This document shows, piece by piece, positions 24,740 through 29,469 of a stretch of DNA of 29,469 nt. Source of the stretch: an uncultured Bacteroidales bacterium (GTDB taxonomy: Bacteria; Bacteroidota; Bacteroidia; Bacteroidales; Muribaculaceae); contig URNY01000010.1 of the NCBI GenBank assembly GCA_900549375.1, forward strand, positions 1 to 29,469. The letters run 5' to 3'. The notes below the pieces were generated by a model. It had not been told where the DNA came from and did no database searches. It saw only the letters and a list, made by a program, of their open reading frames with translations. A program made the position numbers and the translations under genes. How positions within the stretch are numbered: the stretch's first letter is position 1; each line of letters opens with the position of its first letter.

Positions 24740-25306
24740 TCAGGCTTTCACGCGGCTCACGTAGCTGCCGTCGCGTGTGTCTACCTCGATGAGCTCGCCT
24801 TCGTTGATGAAGAGGGGCACTTTCACTGTGGCACCGGTCTCTACGGTTGCGGGCTTGAGGGTGTTGGTGGCTGTGTCGCCTTTGAGTCCGGGCTCGGTGT
24901 AGGTGATCTTAAGCACGGTCTTCATAGGCATCTCTGCATAGAGCACTGTGTTTGTAGAAGCATCGCTTACAACCTCTACCGTGTCGCCCTCCTTCATATA
25001 GGGAGCACCGGTCACGAGTTCTTTGCTGATGGGAATCTGCTCGAAAGTCTCGTTGTTCATGAAGATATCGTCGTCGCCGTCGGTATAGAGATACTGATAG
25101 GGGCGGCGCTCAACGCGCACGTCTTCGAGTTTCTCGCCGATGTTGAAGCGGCGCTCGATCACGCGGCCGTCAACCACGTCTTTGAGTTTTGTGCGCATGA
25201 AAGTATTTCCCTTTCCGGGCTTTACGTGGAGAAACTCCACGCAGAAATAGAGACGGCCGTCGAGGCGGATGCATGTGCCGTTCTTGATGTCCTGAGCGTT
25301 CATCAT
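24740..25306 (-). CDS. efp: Translation elongation factor P
   Basis: A 188-aa, three-domain EF-P that relieves ribosome stalling at polyproline. The tip loop reads K-P-G-K-G-N-T-F with the modifiable Lys32. R-R-P-Y-Q-Y-L-Y, T-Y-T-E-P-G-L-K-G-D-T-A and the terminal E-V-D-T-R-D-G-S-Y-V-S-R-V are conserved. The start is M-M-N-A-Q-D-I-K-N-G. No modification enzyme is nearby. It is the first gene of a probable efp-GT2-radC unit, and divergent from rpmH. Confidence 0.98.
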   Translation of the reverse strand: MMNAQDIKNGTCIRLDGRLYFCVEFLHVKPGKGNTFMRTKLKDVVDGRVIERRFNIGEKLEDVRVERRPYQYLYTDGDDDIFMNNETFEQIPISKELVTGAPYMKEGDTVEVVSDASTNTVLYAEMPMKTVLKITYTEPGLKGDTATNTLKPATVETGATVKVPLFINEGELIEVDTRDGSYVSRVKA

Positions 25307-25419
25307 ATCTTTAAAACAGTATTTAATTTATTATCGGTGTTTGCGGATTCCGAATCGTCAGCTATCGTAGGATACATGCTTCCGGATATAAAGAGTCATA
25401 TCCCGTCGGAATCACAGTG

Positions 25420-25427
25420 CAAAATTA
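25420..25427 (-). promoter_or_regulatory. Promoter -7 element for efp
   Basis: TAATTTTG on the minus strand. The expected -33 position shows only T-rich sequence without a clear TTG. The leader is about 105 nt and contains a TTCCG...CGGAA inverted repeat near 25379-25410. Confidence 0.45.
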
Positions 25428-25465
25428 GTAAAAATTTTTGATGTAGAAATTTTTGAGAGTTAAAA

Positions 25466-25497
25466 TTTGGCTATTCGGAAATGAATGATTAATTTTG
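25466..25497 (+). promoter_or_regulatory. Promoter for rpmH
   Basis: TTTG (25466-25469), 20 bp, TAATTTTG (25490-25497): a full match to the Bacteroidetes consensus at the preferred spacing. The leader is about 38 nt. Confidence 0.7.
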
Positions 25498-25541
25498 CAC
25501 TCCGAATGCGTATAACTGCAAAAAATAAATACTAACATACG

Positions 25542-25697
25542 ATGAAAAGAACATTCCAACCCTCCAACCGCCGCAGAATCAACAAGCATGGATTCCGCGA
25601 GAGAATGGCGACAAAAGATGGCCGCAAGGTTCTGTCGCGCCGTCGCGCCAAAGGTCGCGCATCGCTTTCAGTGTCCGACCACATCGCAAGCAAATGA
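25542..25697 (+). CDS. rpmH: 50S ribosomal protein L34
   Basis: A 51-aa basic protein starting M-K-R-T-F-Q-P-S-N-R-R-R and containing H-G-F-R-E-R-M-A-T-K-D-G-R-K-V-L-S-R-R-R, the diagnostic L34 sequence. It is slightly extended at the C-terminus (S-L-S-V-S-D-H-I-A-S-K), as in other Bacteroidetes. It has its own promoter and terminator, so it is monocistronic. rnpA and dnaA, its partners in many bacteria, are absent here. Confidence 0.97.
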   Translation: MKRTFQPSNRRRINKHGFRERMATKDGRKVLSRRRAKGRASLSVSDHIASK

Positions 25698-25701
25698 TTC
25701 A

Positions 25702-25732
25702 AAGGGGAGCCGCTCGCTCCCCTTCTTTTTTT
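25702..25732 (+). terminator. Rho-independent terminator of rpmH
   Basis: Perfect 9-bp stem AAGGGGAGC / GCTCCCCTT (25702-25710, 25716-25724), loop CGCTC, followed by C and seven T. Confidence 0.92.
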
Positions 25733-25767
25733 CAGGCATTCATTGAATGCCTTTATTCCGAGAATCA

Positions 25768-25799
25768 ACAAGGGATCGGCCTCACGGTCGGTCCCTTGT
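25768..25799. repeat. Second long inverted repeat after rpmH
   Basis: ACAAGGGATCGGCC and GGTCGGTCCCTTGT form a 14-bp stem (two G-U pairs) around a 4-nt loop. A smaller hairpin AGGCATTC-ATT-GAATGCCT precedes it at 25734-25752. Neither is followed by a good T-run on either strand, so they are not simple terminators. Confidence 0.6.
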
Positions 25800-25893
25800 C
25801 ATGTTTGCTAAAAATCAAAACTATCTATTCTTAATAAATCCAAGTGTATTCGGTAATTTCCCGTTCTGAATGCCTCAGAAGGAAAGAGTCCTG

Positions 25894-26340
25894 TCATTTG
25901 CGAAACGGCACGGACCAGACCACCCTTACAGGCACTGCCTGACCGTCATGTTTTCCGGGCTTCCATTCCGGCATCTTGCTCATTATGCGGATAGCCTCGC
26001 GATTGAGGGAATCCTCGACGCCCCTGAGAATCGATATGTGCGAAACGCTTCCGTCGGCATTGACCACAAACGAGCATGTCACCCTTCCCTGAATTCCTTT
26101 GCGGTAGGCCTCGGCGGGATAGCGACGGTGGGCGTTGATAAACGACACCAGACAGGCGTCGCCACCGGGAAAGGTCGGTTTTTCTGACACGTAGTCGTAT
26201 TCATAGACTTCAAGATAGGCTTTGGCACCCGAAACGCTGTTGCCGGCCCTGACACGGCATGTCTGCGCATCGGCATCCGTACATGTCGACCCGGAAAGAA
26301 AACCGGTTACTATAAGTGTCAGTAGTAAAATTCTGTTCAT
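25894..26340 (-). CDS. Small exported TonB C-terminal-domain protein
   Basis: A 148-aa protein from the ATG at 26340. The longer frame to 26484 reaches into the promoter, so it is rejected. The N-terminus is a signal peptide with G-S-T-C, a possible lipobox. Residues about 55-148 form a TonB_C domain: F-P-G-G, Y-P-A-E-A-Y-R-K-G-I-Q-G-R-V, V-N-A-D-G-S-V-S and the terminal V-P-V-R-V-V-W-S-V-P-F. There is no Pro-rich spanning region and no ExbB/ExbD gene nearby, so it is probably not a functioning TonB energy transducer but a stand-alone periplasmic domain of unknown role. Confidence 0.85.
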   Translation of the reverse strand: MNRILLLTLIVTGFLSGSTCTDADAQTCRVRAGNSVSGAKAYLEVYEYDYVSEKPTFPGGDACLVSFINAHRRYPAEAYRKGIQGRVTCSFVVNADGSVSHISILRGVEDSLNREAIRIMSKMPEWKPGKHDGQAVPVRVVWSVPFRK

Positions 26341-26453
26341 TAGTGGAGTTAAAATAGTGAATCGAAAGAGCCCTTTTCGCACCTTGCGGTTCATCTTCGC
26401 TTTTCCTTTGCCCCTACATTTACGCTTGGGGGGACTTCCGGAAACACACATTG

Positions 26454-26484
26454 CAAATTTAAGACGTTGGCCGGAATTTAGCAA
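26454..26484 (-). promoter_or_regulatory. Promoter for the TonB-domain gene
   Basis: On the minus strand TTG (26484-26482), 20 bp, TAAATTTG (26461-26454). Transcription would start near 26448, with a leader of about 105 nt. This fixes the gene start at 26340. Confidence 0.65.
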
Positions 26485-26515
26485 CCCGCCAATGTTTAAA
26501 TATCGTTAATAAAAG

Positions 26516-27490
26516 CTAATATGGCTTGCGGTATTTCGAAGGATCGTTGAGCTCTTCGAGAATAGAGAGATAGGATGCGTAGCGGCTTTGAGATATGCGG
26601 TTATCCTCCACCGCCGGAATCACTGCGCAGCCGGGTTCGCCGGTGTGTTTGCAGTCGGAATATCGGCAGCCTGCGCTCTCGCGGAATATCTCGGGGAAGA
26701 AATGCGACACCTCCGATGGCTCGAAATCTATCGTGCCGAATCCTTTCACGCCGGGAATGTCGATAAGCTCTCCCCCGCCGGGAATATCCACCATCTCGGA
26801 GAATGTGGTGGTGTGCATTCCGGTGTGATGGATGTCGGAAATGCGGCCCGTCTTAAGGTCGGCGCCGGGCACGATGGCATTGATGAGCGATGATTTGCCC
26901 ACTCCGCTGTTGCCGGCAAGAAGCGTTGTCTTGCCTCGCAACGCTCCCGTCAGCTCGGCCACCCCCTCGCCCGTGAGCGAAGAAACCGTATAGACCGGAT
27001 AGCCTATAGATTCATAAAGATAAGCCACCGCTCCGGCAAGCTCCTTCTCCTCTTCATCCCAGAGGTCGCTCTTGTTGAGCACTATCATCGCCGGCACGTT
27101 ATAGGCTTCCGATGTGGCTAAGAATCGGTCGATAAATGTGGTGGGCGTGGCCGGATCGCGGAGCGACGCCACAAGCGCCGCGGCATCGAGGTTGGCCGCA
27201 AGAATATGCGACTCTTTCGAAAGATTGGATGCCCGGCGGATTATATAGTTGCGGCGCGGATGAATATCGGTGATATAGTCGGCGTCGTCGGCCGATTTCA
27301 TCACTGTCACGCGGTCGCCCACAGCCACAGGATTGGTGGAGCGGATCCCTTTGATACGGAAATTTCCTTTCACGCGGCAGGGAATCTCCTCTCCTCCGTC
27401 GATACGGACAACATAGGAACTGCCGGTGTTGCGGACCACGGTGCCCTCCCTGCGCGTATCTTCCTCAAGTGTCTCTTTTTTCGGTTTCAT
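26516..27490 (-). CDS. rsgA: Small ribosomal subunit biogenesis GTPase
   Basis: A 324-aa circularly permuted GTPase that acts in late 30S assembly. An N-terminal OB fold (about 15-80) is followed by G4 N-K-S-D (139-142), then G1 G-N-S-G-V-G-K-S (193-200) and G3 D-I-P-G (244-247), the permuted order typical of RsgA. The C-terminal zinc site is C275, C280, H282, C288. The first 14 residues (acidic/basic M-K-P-K-K-E) are an extension relative to relatives that begin at the G-x-V-x-x-N-T-G strand. A promoter -7 match lies only 5 nt upstream of the ATG. Confidence 0.96.
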   Translation of the reverse strand: MKPKKETLEEDTRREGTVVRNTGSSYVVRIDGGEEIPCRVKGNFRIKGIRSTNPVAVGDRVTVMKSADDADYITDIHPRRNYIIRRASNLSKESHILAANLDAAALVASLRDPATPTTFIDRFLATSEAYNVPAMIVLNKSDLWDEEEKELAGAVAYLYESIGYPVYTVSSLTGEGVAELTGALRGKTTLLAGNSGVGKSSLINAIVPGADLKTGRISDIHHTGMHTTTFSEMVDIPGGGELIDIPGVKGFGTIDFEPSEVSHFFPEIFRESAGCRYSDCKHTGEPGCAVIPAVEDNRISQSRYASYLSILEELNDPSKYRKPY

Positions 27491-27495
27491 CTTTG

Positions 27496-27528
27496 CAAAT
27501 ATAACTAATTATTCAACATTTTATCCAA
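27496..27528 (-). promoter_or_regulatory. Candidate promoter abutting the rsgA start
   Basis: On the minus strand TTG (27528-27526), 22 bp, TATATTTG (27503-27496). The predicted start falls at or within a few bases of the ATG (27490-27488), so the transcript would be leaderless or use a later start. Confidence 0.4.
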
Positions 27529-27586
27529 CATTCTGCCTCCATGTGTGTTAAAAAAACAGAAGAAATAGGATGCAAATGGGGTTTAA

Positions 27587-27619
27587 TTTGTTGTAAATTT
27601 TGAAATATCAATAATTTTG
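27587..27619 (+). promoter_or_regulatory. Promoter for the winged-helix gene
   Basis: TTTG (27587-27590), 21 bp, TAATTTTG (27612-27619). The leader to the ATG at 27675 is about 50 nt and A/T-rich. Confidence 0.6.
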
Positions 27620-27674
27620 CACAACTTTGCACTCGAAAACACAAGTTTAATCATATATTTAATCAATTTCAGAA

Positions 27675-27881
27675 ATGAATATCGAATCGATTGGCACTTG
27701 GGCCGGTGAAGTTTATAAGGCACTTGAATCATCGGATACCCGCATGCTTGGACTTAAAGGCATTAAAAAAGCCACCAAACTGAAAAAAGACGAGATCATG
27801 GCAGCCCTCGGCTGGCTCGGCCGTGAAGGTAAGATCACTCTTACCACCAACGACGAAGACATCGTAGTCACTCTCGTCTGA
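27675..27881 (+). CDS. Small winged helix-turn-helix protein (DUF2582 type)
   Basis: A 68-aa protein containing one winged-helix domain: G-T-W-A-G-E-V-Y-K-A-L at the N-terminus, the helix-turn-helix region L-K-G-I-K-K-A-T-K-L-K-K-D-E-I-M-A-A-L and a wing around G-R-E-G-K-I-T-L. It matches the pattern of short wHTH proteins annotated as DUF2582 in Bacteroidetes. DNA binding is likely but its target is unknown. It stands alone, with its own promoter and a strong terminator 18 bp downstream. Confidence 0.85.
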   Translation: MNIESIGTWAGEVYKALESSDTRMLGLKGIKKATKLKKDEIMAALGWLGREGKITLTTNDEDIVVTLV

Positions 27882-27898
27882 TCTAAGACTTATCAAAG

Positions 27899-27931
27899 AA
27901 AGCGGGCTCCTTGCGGACCCGCTTTTTTTTA
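27899..27931 (+). terminator. Rho-independent terminator of the winged-helix gene
   Basis: AAAGCGGG (27899-27906) pairs with CCCGCTTT (27918-27925), with extra TCC/GGA pairing inside and a TTGC loop, followed by a long T-run. Confidence 0.9.
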
Positions 27932-27999
27932 TTTATACGATACGGCCGTTTTCCTCGTTAATTATTACGGAAGCGATTCCCGCATACCCGACATCATCA

Positions 28000-29013
28000 A
28001 TGAGCATAAGAAACAGCCTGACAATATTCCTTCTTTCCATCGGAGCGGCCACAGCCGCGTCGCAGAATTCGTCGTCGGGCTATGACTTTCTCGATATCCC
28101 GGTTTCTGCGCATGTCCATGCCCTCGGAGGCTTCAACGCGGCGCTGATCGACAACGACATCTCGCTTGTCGACCAGAATCCGGCCCTTCTCGGCCCGGAA
28201 ATCGGCACGCAGGCTTCCGTCGGATACATGCACTATATGGGTTCCGGCAATTTCGGGGGCGCCCGCTTCGGCATGGCCGCCGGCGAACGAGGAGCCTGGG
28301 TGGCCGGCATACGCTATCTCAACTACGGCTCTTTCGACGGATATCTTCCCGACGGCACCTCCACCGGCTCATTCACGCCGGCCGACATCGTGTTCGAAGG
28401 GACATATTCCCACGACATCACCGACCGCCTCCGCGGCGGCGTGAGCTATCGCATGGTCTACAGCAACTACGAGCAATATTCGGCTTTCGCAATGGCCGTG
28501 GACCTCGGCATCAATTATTACAACGAGGAGAAAGACCTCTCGCTATCGGCCGTGCTCACAAACATGGGAGGCCAGATCAAACGCTTCGACACCCAATACA
28601 ACAGGTTGCCGTTCGACTTCCGGCTCGGCTATATGCAGACGATCGGCAATTCGCCCTTCCAGATCTCCATCAACGCCCATCACCTCACCCGATGGAAACT
28701 CCCCTATTATTCCCACGACAAGAACGATCCTGAAAAGCAACAGCAGTTGAAATCCAATTTCTTCACCGACCTTTTCCGCCATCTCGTTTTCGGACTTCAG
28801 TATTCTCCCTCTGAAAAATTCTACATCGCCTTAGGCTATAACCACAAGACGCGCACCGACATGTCGGCCTATCAGCGCAGCTTCCTTTCCGGCTTCTCGC
28901 TCGGTGCCGGCATCCGCGTCCGCTCCTTCGGCGTAGGCGCCTCCTTCTCGCAGCCCCACAAATCCGCCACCTCCCTGCTCATCAATCTCAACTGGTTCAT
29001 AAGAGAGTTCTGA
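28000..29013 (+). CDS. porQ: Type IX secretion system outer-membrane protein PorQ
   Basis: A 337-aa outer-membrane beta-barrel with a signal peptide ending A-T-A-A-S. The mature start carries F-L-D-I-P-V-S-A-H-V-H-A-L-G-G and the D-N-D-I-S-L-V-D-Q-N-P-A-L-L motif, then alternating amphipathic strands and a terminal aromatic residue (R-E-F). This is the PorQ pattern. PorQ works with PorU, PorV and PorZ in attaching type IX cargo at the cell surface. In many relatives porQ is next to cmk; here cmk is in the glgB cluster. No clear promoter match is seen between 27932 and 27999. Confidence 0.9.
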   Translation: MSIRNSLTIFLLSIGAATAASQNSSSGYDFLDIPVSAHVHALGGFNAALIDNDISLVDQNPALLGPEIGTQASVGYMHYMGSGNFGGARFGMAAGERGAWVAGIRYLNYGSFDGYLPDGTSTGSFTPADIVFEGTYSHDITDRLRGGVSYRMVYSNYEQYSAFAMAVDLGINYYNEEKDLSLSAVLTNMGGQIKRFDTQYNRLPFDFRLGYMQTIGNSPFQISINAHHLTRWKLPYYSHDKNDPEKQQQLKSNFFTDLFRHLVFGLQYSPSEKFYIALGYNHKTRTDMSAYQRSFLSGFSLGAGIRVRSFGVGASFSQPHKSATSLLINLNWFIREF

Positions 29014-29092
29014 AGATTTTTAATTTTTTTTGCAATTGCGTGAACACTCCGGGGAGTGGCGGCGTTTTATAGACAAAGTAAAAATTAAGGTT

Positions 29093-29347
29093 ATGGATAC
29101 TAAGGAAAAACACATCAAAGAAAATGAATCGAACCTTAAACGCGACGTTAAAGAGGTTCGCGAAGGATATTCAGAACCCCTTGCAGAGGGTCTCGTAGCC
29201 GAAGGTAGAAGAAACAAGAACAGAGGCAAAGCCAAATCAAATCGTTTATGGATATGGCTCGGTGTACTGATTCTCATTTTCATCCTCGTATGGTGGCTCT
29301 TCTCTATCGGCACATTCAACGATCTATTGGGCACATCCAACGGTTGA
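29093..29347 (+). CDS. Small single-pass membrane protein
   Basis: An 84-aa protein from the ATG at 29093; the frame is open further up, but a start at 29030 lies in a poly-T stretch. The first 50 residues are highly charged (Lys/Glu/Arg), followed by one hydrophobic segment (about 52-71, Trp-rich) and a short polar end. The positive-inside rule puts the N-terminus in the cytoplasm. I do not recognise a family. The upstream gap (29014-29092) holds a CACTC-CGGG-GAGTG hairpin but no clear promoter. Confidence 0.65.
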   Translation: MDTKEKHIKENESNLKRDVKEVREGYSEPLAEGLVAEGRRNKNRGKAKSNRLWIWLGVLILIFILVWWLFSIGTFNDLLGTSNG

Positions 29348-29423
29348 TGCGACTCCCGACCCACTACTCCCGGCCATTCATGGTTCTTATAAAGGGCGCA
29401 TTATAACGTTGACCGGGATAAAG

Positions 29424-29457
29424 AAGAGGCTGTGTCAAAATAGGCACAGCCTCTTTT
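29424..29457. terminator. Inverted repeat / likely terminator at the right edge
   Basis: AAGAGGCTGTG and CACAGCCTCTT (29424-29434, 29445-29455) form a perfect 11-bp stem with a 10-nt loop TCAAAATAGG, followed by TTG. It could terminate the small membrane-protein gene. The T-run is short, and the repeat resembles dispersed elements ending in GGCTGTGTCAAAA, so another origin is possible. Confidence 0.6.
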
Positions 29458-29469
29458 GTAACCTGCTGT

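Noticed and set aside
24476..25441. Plus-strand frame of 321 codons across efp and the glycosyltransferase
   Set aside because: It spans the opposite strand of two well-identified genes and their gap, without any family motif.
26341..26484. N-terminal extension of the TonB-domain protein to an ATG at 26484
   Set aside because: The start would lie upstream of the mapped-by-sequence promoter, and the extension is a Lys/Arg-rich stretch before a proper signal peptide.

Overview
The window is chromosomal DNA from a member of the Bacteroidales. The lipoprotein families (DUF4493, PCMD), DUF4923, the type IX secretion protein PorQ and a eukaryotic-type branching enzyme all point that way. So do repeated matches to the Bacteroidetes promoter consensus (TTTG or TTG, 19-22 bp, then TAnnTTTG). 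The fairly high GC content and the gene set would suit Muribaculaceae or a relative, but that is an inference; I could not run a phylogeny. Most of the window is densely packed housekeeping sequence. No tRNA, rRNA, CRISPR array or complete insertion sequence was seen.

Left part (1-4639, minus strand): three DUF4493-type lipoprotein genes in a tight row, the last running off the left edge. They are separated from the rightward genes by a 266-bp gap in which two opposing promoters overlap. Next (4906-7787, plus): a DUF4923 exported protein, riboflavin synthase, and a one-chain AAA ATPase plus DUF4435 (TOPRIM-like) protein. This last has the domain architecture of fused PARIS anti-phage proteins but sits among core genes. 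It is the best candidate for something unusual.

Middle (7823-15692, plus): glgB with a 9-bp tandem-repeat-coded lysine/alanine tail, then cmk, ispH and tadA with start/stop overlaps, an ADP-ribosylglycohydrolase with its own promoter, menA and dnaB. The convergent pair folP-cdaA (minus, 15730-17381) joins folate synthesis and c-di-AMP synthesis. rplS (L19) follows on the plus strand, with a structured leader and a strong terminator whose U-tract doubles as the start of the next promoter. That promoter drives gpmI, followed by a 5'-nucleotidase and a GH3 NagZ-like lipoprotein.

Right part: a 3'-truncated, AT-rich rhuM fragment (22521-22967) abuts radC. radC belongs to a minus-strand row efp - GT2 glycosyltransferase - radC. 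rpmH (L34) reads out divergently from efp. Then come a small TonB-C-domain protein and rsgA (both minus), a 68-aa winged-helix protein, porQ, a small single-pass membrane protein, and an inverted repeat at the right edge that looks like a terminator or the end of a dispersed element.
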